Made by a program: the position numbers and the translations under genes. From Oscillatoria sp. CS-180 (GTDB taxonomy: Bacteria > Cyanobacteriota > Cyanobacteriia > Phormidesmidales > Phormidesmidaceae), in contig NZ_JAQMUB010000088.1 in the NCBI RefSeq assembly GCF_028330965.1, positions 214,634 through 278,633 of the forward strand: a DNA stretch of 64,000 nt, given 5' to 3'. The notes under the pieces are model-generated. The model was given only the letters and a program-made list of their open reading frames with translations, was not told the origin of the DNA and did not search any database. The first letter of the stretch is position 1. Each line of letters opens with the position of its first letter. Of this stretch, positions 51,046 to 63,700 are shown one piece after another.

Positions 51046-54000
51046 ATGCCAAGCACTTTTCTTGATCGCCTTCATAGCCCTGAGCGTCCTGTCATCGTGT
51101 TTGACGGGGCCATGGGCACTAATCTGCAAGTCCAAAACCTCACCGCAGAAGATTTTGGTGGGCCAGAGTATGAGGGCTGTAACGAATACTTGGTGATGAC
51201 TCGACCCGAAGCGGTCGCGAAAGTCCATCGTGGTTTTCTAGAAGCCGGTGCCGATGTTATTGAGACAGACACCTTTGGCGCGACGTCTATTGTATTGGCT
51301 GAGTATGACTTGGCCGATCGCGCCTACGCACTTAACAAAACAGCTGCCGCTCTAGCCAAGCAAATTGCCGAAGACTATTCCACTCCAGAACAGCCGCGAT
51401 TTGTAGCCGGGTCCATGGGGCCGGGCACCAAACTGCCCACATTGGGACACATTGATTTCGATACGCTGAAAGCAGCCTATGTGGAGCAGGCTCAGGGACT
51501 GCTGGATGGTGGTGTCGATCTCATGCTGGTGGAAACCTGTCAAGATGTGCTGCAAATCAAAGCTGCCCTCAACGCCATTCTGGAAGTCTTTGAGGAACGG
51601 GGAGAGCGGATTCCGCTGATGGTCTCCGTCACGATGGAACAGCAGGGCACCATGCTGGTCGGTACCGAAATGGCCGCCGCGCTTGCCATTCTGGAACCCT
51701 ACCCCATCGACGTTTTGGGGCTGAATTGCGCCACCGGTCCGGACCTGATGAAAGATCACGTCAAACACCTCTCAGAGCAGTCTCCTTTCGCCATCTCTTG
51801 TATTCCCAACGCAGGACTGCCCGAAAACGTTGGTGGACACGCCGTGTACCATCTCTCTCCCATAGAGCTGCGGATGGCCCTTATGCACTTTGTTGAGGAC
51901 TTGGGTGTCCAAGTTATTGGCGGCTGTTGCGGCACCCGCCCCGATCACATTGCTCAACTGGCAGAAATTGCCAAAACTCTACACCCCAAAGAACGACCCG
52001 TGCGGGGAGAGCAGACCATGCAAAACTCAAAATTCAAAATTCAAAATTTATCCAAAGAGACCGACCCTCGTCCTGCCCTCAACTACGTCCCTTCTGCCGC
52101 CTCTATCTACAGCCCGCAGCCCTACGATCAAGACAACTCCTTTCTCATTGTGGGTGAGCGCTTGAATGCAAGTGGATCCAAGAAGTGCCGCACTATGCTC
52201 AACGACGAAGACTGGGATGGTCTGGTGGCGCTGGCGCGATCGCAGGTCAAAGAAGGTGCCCACGTCCTGGATGTCAACGTGGACTACGTTGGGCGCGATG
52301 GTGAACAAGACATGCATGAACTCGTGTCTCGCCTCGTCACGAACGTCACGCTGCCGTTGATGTTGGACTCCACTGAGTGGACCAAGATGGAGGCTGGTCT
52401 GAAAGTAGCTGGCGGTAAGTGCATCCTCAACTCTACGAACTATGAGGATGGTGAGGAGCGCTTTTTTCAAGTGCTGGAACTTGCCAAGAAGTACGGTGCT
52501 GGGGTCGTCATTGGCACCATCGACGAGGACGGCATGGCCCGAACTGCCCAGAAAAAGTTCCAGATTGCCCAGCGAGCCTACCGCGATGCGCTGGAATATG
52601 GCCTTCCCGCCCACGAACTGTTCTTCGATACGCTGGCCCTACCTATCTCTACCGGCATTGAGGAAGACCGTGTCAATGGACAGGAGACCATTGAGTCGAT
52701 TCGTATGATTCGGGAAGCTCTACCAGGCTGCCACATTATGCTGGGCGTCTCAAATGTCTCCTTTGGCCTTAACCCAGCGGCTCGCGTCACCCTCAATTCG
52801 GTATTCCTCCATGAAGCGATGCAGGTCGGGCTGGATGGTGCGATCGTCAGCGCGGCCAAGATTCTGCCCCTCGCCAAGATTGACCCCGAGCATCAGAAAA
52901 TCTGCCGCGACCTGATCTACGATCGCCGCCAATATGATGGCGATATTGTCACCTATGATCCCCTCACTAAGCTCACGACACTGTTTGAAGGTAAGAGCCT
53001 GAAAAAGAAAGAGGCGATCGCTAAGGATTTGCCCATCGAAGAACGCCTTAAGCAGCACATCATTGATGGCGAACGCATTGGTTTAGAAGAAGCGTTAGAG
53101 AATGCCCTTCAGCAATACGCCCCCCTCGATATCATTAACGTGTTTCTGCTAGACGGCATGAAAGTTGTTGGAGAACTGTTTGGTTCGGGTCAGATGCAGT
53201 TACCGTTCGTCCTGCAATCAGCCCAAACGATGAAAGCGGCTGTTGCCTATCTGGAACCCTTTATGGACAAGTCTGACAGTAATGGTTCCGGCAAGGGTAC
53301 GTTCGTGATTGCCACAGTCAAAGGCGACGTTCACGATATCGGTAAGAACCTAGTTGATATCATCCTGTCCAACAACGGCTACAAAGTCGTCAACTTGGGT
53401 ATCAAACAGCCTGTTGAAACCATCATTCAGGCCTACCGAGAACATCAGGCTGACTGCATTGCCATGAGTGGTCTTTTAGTGAAGTCCACCGCTTTCATGA
53501 AAGATAACCTGGAGACTTTCAATCAGGAGGGCATCACTGTTCCTGTCATCTTGGGAGGAGCTGCCCTCACCCCCAAATTTGTTCATGGCGACTGTCAAAA
53601 TACCTATAAAGGACAGGTCATTTATGGCAAAGATGCCTTTGCAGATCTCCACTTTATGGACAAGCTCATGCCGGCAAAGTCCGCTGACAATTGGGATGAT
53701 TTACAGGGATTTTTAGATGAAGTGGAGCCCGTAGAGTCAGGAGATGGGAGTCAGCCGTCAGAAGAGAAGGCAGAGGTTGAAACGGGGGATAATCTGTCCG
53801 CTGCTTCCGAGGCACCGCCATTCATTTTAGATACTCAACGGTCTGAGGCGGTTGACGCTGATATTCTTCGTCCAACGCCTCCTTTTTGGGGAACGCGCAT
53901 TTTGCAGCCAAACGACATTCCTTTAGACGAGGTCTTTTGGTATCTCGACTTGCAGGCTCTTTTTGTAGGTCAATGGCAGTTCCGCAAACCCAAAGATCAG

Positions 54001-54705
54001 TCACGGGAGGACTACGATGCTTTTCTAAAAGAAAAGGTATATCCCATCCTGCACACTTGGAAGGCGCGGATTCTAGCTGAAAACCTGCTGCATCCTCAAA
54101 TTGTCTATGGCTATTTTCCTTGCTTAGCTGAGGGCAACTCCCTTCACATCTACGATCCAGCGGTCACGACAAACCCTATTCTGTCGTCTGCACCGGCTCC
54201 CCTGGCGACCTTCACTTTCCCCCGTCAAAAATCCCTCCGCCGTCTCTGCATTGCCGATTTCTTTCTACCCAAAGACCAAGCTAAGCCGGGACAATTTGAC
54301 GTGTTCCCGATGCAGGCGGTCACCGTCGGTGAAGTGGCAACGGAGTTTGCTCAGAAACTCTTTCAGGCCGATCAGTACACTGACTATCTCTATTACTATG
54401 GTTTGTCGGTGCAGACTGCTGAAGCACTGGCGGAATGGGGTCACGCCCGTATCCGTCATGAATTGGGGTACGGCGATCAGGAGCCAGAGACGATTCGTGA
54501 GGTTTTGCAACAGCGCTATCAGGGGTCTCGCTACAGCTTCGGCTATCCTGCTTGCCCCTATATTCCTGACCAGGCCATACAGCTCGATCTATTAAAGACC
54601 GATCGCATCGGCATGTATATGGATGAGAGTGAGCAGCTCTATCCCGAACAATCGACGACGGCGATTATGGCTTATCATCCGGTTGCAAAATACTTCAGTG
54701 CTTAG
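51046..54705 (+). CDS. metH: Cobalamin-dependent methionine synthase
   Basis: MetH transfers a methyl group from 5-methyltetrahydrofolate to homocysteine via cobalamin. 1219 residues in four modules: homocysteine domain ([11 protein letters not shown]; zinc Cys in GLNCATGP and [10 protein letters not shown], 1 to about 325), pterin domain ([15 protein letters not shown], about 360-620), B12 domain with cap and [16 protein letters not shown] (DxHxxG cobalt His), and a C-terminal activation domain ending [18 protein letters not shown]. The linkers at about 325-337 and 896-925 look like inserted repeat DNA (see findings). No riboswitch is visible upstream. Confidence 0.96.
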   Translation: MPSTFLDRLHSPERPVIVFDGAMGTNLQVQNLTAEDFGGPEYEGCNEYLVMTRPEAVAKVHRGFLEAGADVIETDTFGATSIVLAEYDLADRAYALNKTAAALAKQIAEDYSTPEQPRFVAGSMGPGTKLPTLGHIDFDTLKAAYVEQAQGLLDGGVDLMLVETCQDVLQIKAALNAILEVFEERGERIPLMVSVTMEQQGTMLVGTEMAAALAILEPYPIDVLGLNCATGPDLMKDHVKHLSEQSPFAISCIPNAGLPENVGGHAVYHLSPIELRMALMHFVEDLGVQVIGGCCGTRPDHIAQLAEIAKTLHPKERPVRGEQTMQNSKFKIQNLSKETDPRPALNYVPSAASIYSPQPYDQDNSFLIVGERLNASGSKKCRTMLNDEDWDGLVALARSQVKEGAHVLDVNVDYVGRDGEQDMHELVSRLVTNVTLPLMLDSTEWTKMEAGLKVAGGKCILNSTNYEDGEERFFQVLELAKKYGAGVVIGTIDEDGMARTAQKKFQIAQRAYRDALEYGLPAHELFFDTLALPISTGIEEDRVNGQETIESIRMIREALPGCHIMLGVSNVSFGLNPAARVTLNSVFLHEAMQVGLDGAIVSAAKILPLAKIDPEHQKICRDLIYDRRQYDGDIVTYDPLTKLTTLFEGKSLKKKEAIAKDLPIEERLKQHIIDGERIGLEEALENALQQYAPLDIINVFLLDGMKVVGELFGSGQMQLPFVLQSAQTMKAAVAYLEPFMDKSDSNGSGKGTFVIATVKGDVHDIGKNLVDIILSNNGYKVVNLGIKQPVETIIQAYREHQADCIAMSGLLVKSTAFMKDNLETFNQEGITVPVILGGAALTPKFVHGDCQNTYKGQVIYGKDAFADLHFMDKLMPAKSADNWDDLQGFLDEVEPVESGDGSQPSEEKAEVETGDNLSAASEAPPFILDTQRSEAVDADILRPTPPFWGTRILQPNDIPLDEVFWYLDLQALFVGQWQFRKPKDQSREDYDAFLKEKVYPILHTWKARILAENLLHPQIVYGYFPCLAEGNSLHIYDPAVTTNPILSSAPAPLATFTFPRQKSLRRLCIADFFLPKDQAKPGQFDVFPMQAVTVGEVATEFAQKLFQADQYTDYLYYYGLSVQTAEALAEWGHARIRHELGYGDQEPETIREVLQQRYQGSRYSFGYPACPYIPDQAIQLDLLKTDRIGMYMDESEQLYPEQSTTAIMAYHPVAKYFSA
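52021..52049 (+). repeat. AAAATTC repeat inside metH
   Basis: The stretch CAAAACTCAAAATTCAAAAT continues with TTCAAAATT and encodes NSKFKIQN in the linker between the homocysteine and folate modules. The same short repeat occurs in inverse orientation just after metH (54753-54769). Such (A)AATTCAAA repeats are common between genes in cyanobacteria, so this looks like repeat DNA that has been absorbed into a coding linker. Confidence 0.6.
53733..53770 (+). repeat. GAGTCAGGAG-type repeat inside metH
   Basis: AGAGTCAGGAGATGGGAGTC followed by AGCCGTCAGAAGAGAAGG resembles degenerate GTCAGGA short tandem repeats found between cyanobacterial genes. Here it encodes the Glu/Ser-rich linker [17 protein letters not shown] between the B12 domain and the activation domain of MetH. 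Confidence 0.45.
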
Positions 54706-54752
54706 CGGGTCAGAGTAGGGCGATCGCTAGGGTACTTTTGGATATCAGGTTT

Positions 54753-54769
54753 GAGTTTTGAATTTTGAG
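54753..54769 (-). repeat. AAAATTC repeat after metH
   Basis: GAGTTTTGAATTTTGAG is the reverse complement of CTCAAAATTCAAAACTC, the same unit as at 52021-52049 but inverted. It lies in the 120-bp gap between metH and the AI-2E-family gene. A short stem TTGAG...CTCAA overlaps its end and could aid termination. Confidence 0.55.
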
Positions 54770-54825
54770 TCGAGGCTCAAAGCGTCTGCCGTCACGATAG
54801 TCAATCGCGATAACGGGGTTACAAG

Positions 54826-55935
54826 ATGAAGCTTTCGGATTGGATTGGTCTGGTCTGCTTTGTCATTGCTTTGGTCATGATCTGGCAGTTCCGCGCAGTG
54901 TTGCTGCTGGTGTTTGCGGCAGTGGTTCTGACGATCGCCCTCAACAGTCTAGTTCGGCGCTTTATGAATACCTTTCATCTCCGCCGTTCCAGGGCTGTTT
55001 TAGCCACGCTCGGTCTCGTGTTCTTGGGGTTGACGATTTTTATTGTGCTGGTGCTGCCGCTCTTTGTGGGACAGTTCGAGCAGCTTCTACAGCTCGTACC
55101 CGAAGGTCTCAACCGCTTAGATAGCTGGCTGGCAAGGACGCTGGAAAATCCGCCGCGCTGGTGGATCGACACTAATGCCGAATTCAATTTGCCAGAACCA
55201 TCCGAGTTGATTGAGCAATTTGCAACGTTTGGCAGTCAATTCTTTGGCAACTTCGTCAGCTTTTTCTCTGGCTCAGTGGCGACTCTGCTACAGCTTTTGC
55301 TTCTAGTCGTGCTCACACTGATGTTTTTGAGCGATCCCCATGCCTATCGCAACTTACTCCTACGTCTATTTCCCTCGTTCTATCGACGACGTGCTGATGA
55401 AATTCTCTCGAAGTGCGAGCAGGCCTTGCTGTGCTGGTTGGGGGGCGTTTCCATCAATGCCTTGTTTGTTGCTACGTTGAGCTTTGTCGGGCTAGTTCTT
55501 CTGCGGGTTCCTTATCCATTTGCCAATGCTGTGCTGGCAGGACTGTTCAATTTCATTCCTAATATCGGCCCAGCCCTGAGTGCGATTTTCCCCATTATTG
55601 TTGCTCTGTCGCAAACCTTTGGCAGCGCGATCGCGGTCCTCATTCTTTATATCTTCATTCAGAATTTGGAAAGCTATTGGTTTAGCCCAATGATGATGCA
55701 AAAGCGAGTCGCTTTATTACCCGCAGCAACTTTGATTGTTCAAATTTTCTTTGCCAAGTTTTTGGGGCTACTAGGGTTAATTTTGGCATTACCTCTCGCG
55801 GTCGTTTGTAAAACTTGGATTGAAGAAGCTTGGATCGTCGACTTTTTGGAAAAAAACAGATCGTCTACTCGCATCGACGGAGGCCATCCTAGACTTTCGA
55901 TTAATCCTCCTCATGCAGATGAAAAAGAATCATAA
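54826..55935 (+). CDS. AI-2E family (PF01594-type) permease
   Basis: 369 residues with eight membrane helices and the family pattern: N-terminal helix pairs, an extended loop (LPEPSELIEQFATFGSQFFG) and the conserved GLFNFIPNIGPALSAIFPII near residues 240-260, then QNLESYWFSPMMMQKRVALLPA. Members export small molecules or act as Na+/H+ antiporters; the name AI-2E does not prove autoinducer transport. It follows metH in the same direction. Confidence 0.9.
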   Translation: MKLSDWIGLVCFVIALVMIWQFRAVLLLVFAAVVLTIALNSLVRRFMNTFHLRRSRAVLATLGLVFLGLTIFIVLVLPLFVGQFEQLLQLVPEGLNRLDSWLARTLENPPRWWIDTNAEFNLPEPSELIEQFATFGSQFFGNFVSFFSGSVATLLQLLLLVVLTLMFLSDPHAYRNLLLRLFPSFYRRRADEILSKCEQALLCWLGGVSINALFVATLSFVGLVLLRVPYPFANAVLAGLFNFIPNIGPALSAIFPIIVALSQTFGSAIAVLILYIFIQNLESYWFSPMMMQKRVALLPAATLIVQIFFAKFLGLLGLILALPLAVVCKTWIEEAWIVDFLEKNRSSTRIDGGHPRLSINPPHADEKES

Positions 55936-56256
55936 ATGAATCCAATAATCTTTCTTTTATAGCGTCGGAAAATAACGCCCATTATTCCATTGGGCACATT
56001 CAGAACGGTGGCTTAGGAAGCATAGAACATAAAGCAAAGCGTTTGCTATATAAGCTTTCTGGAACGGAGTTTCTCAGCTAAGCGGATCGCACCGATTGAT
56101 CGCATCAAGACTGAAGGCAGAAATCAGCGAAATCAAAGGCTCAGATTTGACCTCTCAAAGCACGATTTTCCTTCGCAAAACTTCATTGTGAAGGAAATTT
56201 CCAGGTTAACGCTGAACAGTAAACTGAACAGTGGAGTTCTGTCAGAGAGACGGAGA
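55936..56256. other. Intergenic region before plsY
   Basis: About 320 bp with no supported gene. The plsY reading frame is open back to 56188, but homologous starts and the GGAG just before 56257 place the start later. The region should contain the plsY promoter; no specific motif identified. Confidence 0.4.
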
Positions 56257-56898
56257 ATGGCTTGGATTTTTGGAGTATTCTTACTACTTACGGCATATCT
56301 CCTAGGGTCAATCCCGACGGGATATTTGACGACCAAAGCAGTTAAAGGAATTGATATTCGAGAGCACGGCTCCGGTAATACAGGCGCAACTAACGTTCTC
56401 AGAGTTGTCGGCAAAAAAGCAGCCGCGAGTGTCTTAGTGGTTGACCTATTAAAAGGGGTCTCCGCAGTTCTGTTAACCCAATGGATCTTGACCATCGCCT
56501 ACGCCAATTTTCCGACCTTTCTAGAGACTGTTCCCTGGTGGATGACGATCGCTGGCCTATTAGCCATCGTGGGGCACAGCCGTTCTGTCTGGTTGAACTG
56601 GACTGGTGGAAAATCGGCGGCGACGGGGTTAGGGGTGTTACTGTCTTTGTCCTGGCCTGTGGGACTCGGTGTCGCTGGGATCTTTGCGTTGACTCTGACC
56701 GTCTTTAGAATTGTCTCCTTGGGGTCGATTATGGCCGCCTTGGCCTCCGTCGTACTCATGTTGGCTCTTCATCAGCCGTTGCCGTATATTCTGTTGGCGA
56801 TCGCCGGTAGCTTCTATGTCATTCTCCGCCACCGTACTAATATCCAGCGACTGATGGCTGGAACCGAACCTCGTCTAGGCAGCCAGAGTTCAAGTTAA
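56257..56898 (+). CDS. plsY: Glycerol-3-phosphate acyltransferase PlsY
   Basis: PlsY transfers an acyl group from acyl-phosphate to glycerol-3-phosphate, the first step of phospholipid synthesis. 213 residues from ATG 56257 (GGAG directly upstream), five membrane helices, and the conserved motifs GSIPTGYL, REHGSGNTGATNVLRVVGKK and GHSRSVWLNWTGGKSAATGLG. All three active-site loops are intact. Confidence 0.95.
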   Translation: MAWIFGVFLLLTAYLLGSIPTGYLTTKAVKGIDIREHGSGNTGATNVLRVVGKKAAASVLVVDLLKGVSAVLLTQWILTIAYANFPTFLETVPWWMTIAGLLAIVGHSRSVWLNWTGGKSAATGLGVLLSLSWPVGLGVAGIFALTLTVFRIVSLGSIMAALASVVLMLALHQPLPYILLAIAGSFYVILRHRTNIQRLMAGTEPRLGSQSSS

Positions 56899-56919
56899 CC
56901 TCCCTCCTTTATTGATAAA

Positions 56920-56956
56920 GCCGCAACAGGAGGACAAGCATCCTCTCTATTGCGGC
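56920..56956. terminator. Hairpin downstream of plsY
   Basis: GCCGCAA (56920-56926) pairs with TTGCGGC (56950-56956), with a smaller inner stem AGGA(G)/TCCT. It follows the plsY stop by 22 bp and probably ends that transcript, although no long T-run follows. Confidence 0.65.
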
Positions 56957-56989
56957 TCGGTTGTCGAACAATGATCAGGAACTCCACCG

Positions 56990-57018
56990 AGAGCGGTTTG
57001 ACTGAGTCAGACCGCTCT
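56990..57018. terminator. Near-perfect palindrome after the giant repeat gene
   Basis: AGAGCGGTTTGACT (56990-57003) and AGTCAGACCGCTCT (57005-57018) pair at 13 of 14 positions around a single base. It lies 11 bp beyond the stop of the leftward giant gene and is a likely terminator or transcript-end structure for it. Confidence 0.65.
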
Positions 57019-57029
57019 TAAACCATCAA

Positions 57030-57770
57030 CTACCCAACCGTTCTGCCTTCAAAGAAACCAAACTCAATGTAGTGTTGGGTTGCGGCTTGGAGATCGCTAC
57101 CAAAAGCGGCCTGCAAGTCAGCATACTGACCTAGATAAGTTGACTCATCGAAGCCATCACGAGCACGTCCTTCCGCCATACCAAAGCGAACAAAGTGCTC
57201 TGTTCCCAAATCGAGGTTATACCCAAAGGCAGGGATTAAATCGGTGTGAGAGGCGATGTAGTCATCTGCCTGGAAGGAGATGGTTCGTCCCTCTTTGACT
57301 CCGAACTCGGCATAGTGCTGCCGTGCCATACCCAAGTCATAACCAATGCCGCTAGTGAGGTCATCATAAGAGGCAACGTAGGCCCCAAAATCAACGCCCA
57401 GCAGCGGGTCACGACCTTCTGCATGTCCCGACTCGATATAGTGTCGAGTGGCAGCCGTCCAATCATTTCCGAAAGCGACTTGCAGGTCTGGATAGGCTGC
57501 TAAATAGCGCTGAGGGTCAAAGAGGGCTGTATTACGCCCCTCAGCAAAGCCACGCTCGATATAGTGCTGGGTTGCAGCTTCTAAGTTGTACCCGAAGGCA
57601 GCTATCAAATCTGGGTTTGAGGCCAGATAGAGGTCTTCGGCAAAGGTATCTACAGCACGCCCTTCTTGGGACCCCGATTGAGCATAGTGGGCTTGGGCCG
57701 CTTCCAGGTTGTAACCAAAGGCAGCAATGAGGTCTGGATGAGAGGCAATGTAATCATCCGCCTGATTGGC
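57030..57770 (-). repeat. Six C-terminal repeats (Y-I/L-A-S-x-P-D-L ... HY ... G-x-x-EGR)
   Basis: The last 240 residues of the giant protein hold six copies of a repeat of roughly 38-45 residues. Each has YxA(S/A)xxDLxxAFGYN followed by A...HY...G..EGR. The same kind of repeat is seen in many secreted cyanobacterial and proteobacterial proteins after RTX domains; its role may be in export, binding or folding. Confidence 0.8.
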
Positions 57771-60700
57771 GGGTAAAGCAGCTGCCGTGCTATTGACCGT
57801 GGTCGGTGCTCCCGCAGTCAAGACAACGCTTTCGCCATGCAGAATGAAATGCTCATCTCTCAACGTATCGGCATTGACATTCTGCAAGGTCACAACGGTT
57901 TGGGGAGAACCGTTGATGTTCAGCTTGACCAGGGTATTGACGCCGGCCTGCTCAAGCTGAAGGGCGTCTGCTGTTGCTTCTGGGAAGGTGCTGAGGTCGA
58001 TGCGATCGCGCACAATCTCAAAGTCGAGAATCATGTCGCCAAAATCACCGACCTGCTCATAGCGGAACACATCGTCCCCTTGGCCGCCAAACAGCAGATC
58101 AGGTCCGAGTCCTCCTGTTAGAACGTCGTTGCCTAAACCGCCTCGGAGCAGGTCCTGACCCTCCTGACCGTGAAGCACATCATTGTCGCTACCCCCGTCC
58201 AATAGGTCATCCCCTGCGCCGCCATCCAGCGTGTCGTTACCACTGCCGCCGTTCAGCAGGTCTTTACCCTCCTGTCCGTAAGCCGTGTCGTGACCACTGC
58301 CCGCATTGACGATGTCATCGCCGCTGCCAGCCTCAACGTTATCGTTATCGCTACCCGAGTTCAGAATGTCGTTGCCAGTGCCCCCCAGAACCTTGTCGAG
58401 GTCGCTACCGCCATTAACGATATCGTCGCCACCCCCACCATCGAGGGTATCAGTGTCACTCAGGCCGTTAATGATGTCATTCCCGTCGCCGCCTGTGATG
58501 TTGTCTTGACCACCGCTGCCCCGGTTAGTGACAGTCTGCAAGTAATCAGGAATACCGTCACCGTTGGCGTCTAGATTGCCACTGTTGTCAACACCACCAA
58601 ACCCGTTCGTGCGATCGACGCTGTCAATAATGCCGTCGCCGTCCGTGTCAGGGCCATCAGCAATCCCGTCACCGTTACTGTCTTTATCTCCATTGCCGCT
58701 TTCAGCAATATCAAAGATGCCGTCATTATCGGTATCAAGATCGAGATAGTTGGGTTTGCCGTCACTATCGGTGTCGGGAGCAGTTGTCGTGCCGCTACCG
58801 CCAAATCCAGAGACTGGGTCAACGATATCGGCGATGCCGTCGCCATCCGTGTCGGGACCATCTACAAGACCGTCGCCGTCCGCATCGGTGTTGCCCCCTT
58901 CCAGAACATCACCAATGCCATCGTTATCGGAATCTAAATCAACAATGTCGGCAACACCATCACCATCCGTATCTGGTGCAGGTGGGTTGCCACCATCACC
59001 GAAGCCGCTTACAGGGTCAACGACATCCGCAATGCCATCACCGTCCGTGTCAGGACCATCCACGAGGCCGTTACCATCCGCATCGGTGTTGCCTCCTTCC
59101 AAGACATCATTGATGCCATCGTTGTCGGAATCCAAATCAACACTGTCGGCAACGCCATCGCCATCGGTATCTGGTGCAGGGGTATCGCCGCTGTCGCCAA
59201 AGCCACTCAGTTGGTCAACGACATCGGCAATACCATCGCCATCGCTATCGGGACCATCGACGAGCCCGTTACCGTCCGCATCGGCGTTGCCCCCTTCCAG
59301 GACGTCATTGACGCCGTCGTTGTCAGAATCCAAATCACGACTATTGATAATGCCATCCCCATCGGTGTCCACGGGCACATCGCCACTGTCGCCAAAGCCA
59401 TTGGCCTGGTCAACAACATCAGCAATACCGTCACCGTCGGTATCCGGTCCATCGACTAGCCCATTGCCATCGGCATCAGTATTACCCCCTTCAAGCACGT
59501 CGTTGATGCCGTCGTTATCGGAGTCAAGGTCGCGGTTATCAACAATTCCATCACCGTCGGTGTCAGGGTTCAGAACAGGAGTGCCACCACTGTTGGGATC
59601 GAGGGCATCGGGAATACCATCGCCATCGCTATCGGTACCCCCTGTATGGTCATCAATGCCATCACCGTTAGCGTCCGTGCCCCCGACTTCCAGCACATCA
59701 TTGATGCCGTCGTTGTCAGCATCGAGATCTTTGTAGTCGTCAACGCCGTCGCCATCGGTATCCACCGGCTCGTCAGGAACACCATCGCCGTTATAGTCGG
59801 GGCTGCCAGAGTCAGGAGTCGTTTCCACAGCGTCCGCTAAACCGTTGGAACCAAACGGGTTCGTGAGGTCAATGACGCCATCGTTATCGGTATCCAGTGC
59901 GGCAATGTCCGCAGGGCTGAGACCGGACTCTTTCAAATCGGTGAGGCCATCGCCGTCACTATCTAGGTCAAGATAGTTGGGGATGCCATCGCCATCGAGA
60001 TCGGCATTGCCTTCTTCGGTGTCAATGATGCCGTCGTTGTCGGAGTCCACGTCGAGGGCATCGGGTACACCGTCACCGTCGCTATCGAGAGGTCCAGCAC
60101 TGTCGTCATCACCGAAGCGATCGGGCTGACCATCAGCGACATCCGGAATGCCGTCACCGTCCGTATCCGGCCCATCAACCTCGCCATCACCGTCACTGTC
60201 TGGATACCCCCCTTCAACAACGTCGTTCTCGCCGTCGTTATCGCTATCAGGGTCCAAATAGTCGGGTATGGGGTCCGTGTCGCTGTTAGGAGGAAGCGGA
60301 TCGCCCTGGTCACCGAAACCGGGGTCCGCATCAACAGCATCGGGGATACCGTCACCGTCCGTATCCGGGCCATCGACTAGACCATCTCCATCGCCGTCAG
60401 GATTGCCGCCTTCCAGCACATCATTGGTGCCGTCATTATCGGAATCTAAATCGACGTTGTCGGGAATGCCATCACCATCCGTATCCGGTGCCGGCGTATC
60501 GCCACTATCACCAAAGCCATTTTTAGGATCAACCGCATCCAGGATGCCGTCACCGTCCGTGTCGCCTCCGTCAACCAGACCATCACCGTCAGCATCAGGA
60601 TTGCCGCCTTCCAGCACATCATTGATGCCATCGTTGTCAGAGTCCAAGTCACGGAAATCCTTGATGGTGTCGCCATCCGTGTCGGGATTGGTAACAGGCG

Positions 60701-63700
60701 TGCCGCCGTTGCTGGGGTCTAGCGCATCAGGAATGCCATCGCCATCCGTGTCGGTGCCGCCGGTATTGTCGTCGAGACCATCACCGTTGGTATCAGTGCC
60801 CCCCACTTCCAAGACATCGTTGATGCCGTCGTTATCGGAGTCGAGGTCTTTGTAGTCGTCAACCCCATCGCCGTCCGTATTGGCAGGCTCATCGGCAACG
60901 CCATCATTGTTGTAATCCGGCACGCCAGACTCAGGAGCCGTTTCGACGCCATCGGCAAGACCATTCGGACCAAAGCTATTGGTTAGGTCAATGGCACCGT
61001 CATTGTCTACATCAAGCGCCGCAATCTCAGTTGGGCTCAGGCCCGACTCTTGCAGGTCACTGAGACCGTCGCCATCGGTATCCAAATCAAGGTAGTTAGG
61101 AATACCGTCGCCATCGAGGTCATCTAGGCCCTCTTCGGTATCGACAATGCCGTCGTTATCGGAGTCCAGGTCATAGATGTCCGGGATGCCGTCGCCATCG
61201 GTGTCTTGAGCACCCGGATCGCCACTGTCACCGAAGGTATTGGGCAGACCATCAACATCATCGGGAATCCCATCACCATCAGTATCAGGACCATCCACTT
61301 CACCATCACCGTCAGTGTCGGTGTAGCCCCCTTCAATGACGTCATCGGTGCCGTCGTTGTCGCTGTCGGGGTCAAGATAGTCAGGAGTGGGGTCCGTGTC
61401 ATTGTTGGGCGGTAGCGGATCACCTTGGTCACCGAAGCCAGGATTAGGATCAACCGCATCAGCGATGCCGTCACCGTCCGTGTCGGGGCCATCGACTAAA
61501 CCATCGCCGTCCGTATCAGGATTACCGCCCTCAATGACATCATTAGTGCCGTCGTTGTCGGAGTCCAAATCAACATTGTCGGCAATGCCGTCACCATCGG
61601 TATCCGGTGGAGGCATGTCACCACTGTCGCCAAAGCCGGCGTTGGGGTCAACCGCATCAGCAATGCCGTCACCATCCGTGTCGGGGCCATCGATCTGTCC
61701 ATCCCCATCACCGTCCGGGTTACCACCTTCTAACACATCGTTGATGCCGTCGTCGTCACTGTCCAGGTCACGGAAGTCGGCAATGGTATCGCCATCCGTA
61801 TCAGGATTGGTGACAGGCGTGCCGCCGCTGCTGGGGTCTAGCGCATCGGGAATGCCATCGCCATCGATGTCTGTTCCGCCGGTATTGTCGTCGAGACCAT
61901 CACCGTTGGTATCAGTGCCCCCCACTTCTAAGACATCATTGATGCCGTCGTTGTCAGAGTCGAGGTCTTTGTAATCATCAACCCCGTCGCCGTCCGTATC
62001 CGCTGGCTCATCGGCCACACCATCATTGTTATAGTCCGGCACGCCAGACCCAGGCGCAGTTTCAACATCATCGGCAAGACCGTTGGGACCAAAGGTATTA
62101 CTGGAGTCAATGACACCATCGTTGTCGGTGTCGAGTGCTGCAATTTCGGTTGGGCTCAGGCCCGACTCTTGCAGGTCACTGAGACCGTCGCCATCGGTAT
62201 CCAAATCAAGGTAGTTAGGAATACCGTCGCCGTCGAGGTCATCTAGGCCCTCTTCGGTATCGACAATGCCGTCGTTATCGGAGTCCAGGTCATAGATGTC
62301 TGGGATGCCGTCGCCATCGGTGTCTTGAGCACCCGGATCGCCACTGTCACCGAAGGTATTGGGCAGACCATCAACATCATCGGGAATCCCATCACCATCG
62401 GTATCAGGACCATCCACTTCACCATCACCGTCAGTGTCGGTGTAGCCGCCTTCAATGACGTCATCGGTGCCGTCGTTGTCGCTGTCGGGGTCAAGATAGT
62501 CAGGAGTGGGGTCCGTGTCATTGTTGGGCGGTAGCGGATCACCTTGGTCACCGAAGCCAGGATTAGGATCAACCGCATCAGCAATGCCGTCACCGTCCGT
62601 GTCGGGGCCATCGACTAAACCATCGCCGTCCGTATCAGGATTACCGCCCTCAATGACATCGTTAGTGCCGTCGTTGTCGGAATCTAGATCTAAATTGTCG
62701 GTAACCCCATCGTCATCGGTATCTGGTGCAGGCGTATCGCCACTGTCGCCAAAGCCACCGTTGGGGTCAACCACATCAGCAATGCCGTCGCCATCCGTGT
62801 CGGGACCATCAACTAAGCCATCCCCATCGCCATCGGTATTACCGCCTTCCAACACATCGTTAATGCCGTCGTCATCACTGTCTAGGTCTAGGTTGTCAGC
62901 AATGCCGTCACCATCCGTGTCGGGCGCAGGCACATCGCCACTGTCGCCGAAGCCCGCATTGGGGTCAACTGCATCAGCAATGCCGTCGCCATCTGTGTCA
63001 GGCCCATCAACTAAGCCATCCCCATCGCTATCCGTGTTACCGCCTTCCAGGACATCGTTAATGCCGTCGCCATCACTGTCTAGGTCTAGGTTGTCAGCAA
63101 TGCCGTCACCATCCGTGTCAGGCGCAGGCATATCGCCACTGTCGCCGAAGCCCGCATTGGGGTCAACTGCATCGAGAATGCCGTCACCGTCAGTGTCGCT
63201 ACCGTCAACCAGACCATCACCATCACTGTCAGCGTTGCCCGCTTCCAGCACATCGTTGATGCCGTCATTATCAGAATCCAGGTCACGGAAGTCAGCAATG
63301 GTGTCGCCATCCGTGTCGGGATTGGTAACAGGCGTGCCGCCGTTGCTGGGGTCTAGCGCATCGGGAATGCCATCGCCATCGGTGTCAGCGCCCCCGGTAT
63401 TGTCATCCAGGCCATCACCGTTGGTGTCCGTACCTCCCACTTCCAAGACATCGTTGATGCCATCGTTGTCCGAGTCGAGGTCTTTGTAGTCATCAACCCC
63501 GTCGCCATCCGTATCGGCTGGCTCATCGGGTGTGCCATCACCGTCATAGTCCGGCACGCCAGACTCAGGCGCAGTTTCAACATCGTCAGATAGACCGTTA
63601 GGGCCGAAGGCATTGCTAGGGTCAATGACGCCATCGTTATCGGTATCCAGGGCAGCAATGTCCGCCGGGCTGAGTCCTGACTCTTGCAGGTCGCTGAGAC

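Noticed and set aside
58750..63489. Several long open frames on the + strand (for example 58750-59736, 60268-60855, 61387-61974, 62506-63489) rich in Pro, Ser and Leu.
   Set aside because: They lie antisense to the giant DTDGDG gene and are produced by its repetitive codons; their spacing follows the 1119-bp repeat. No ribosome sites and no recognisable domains.
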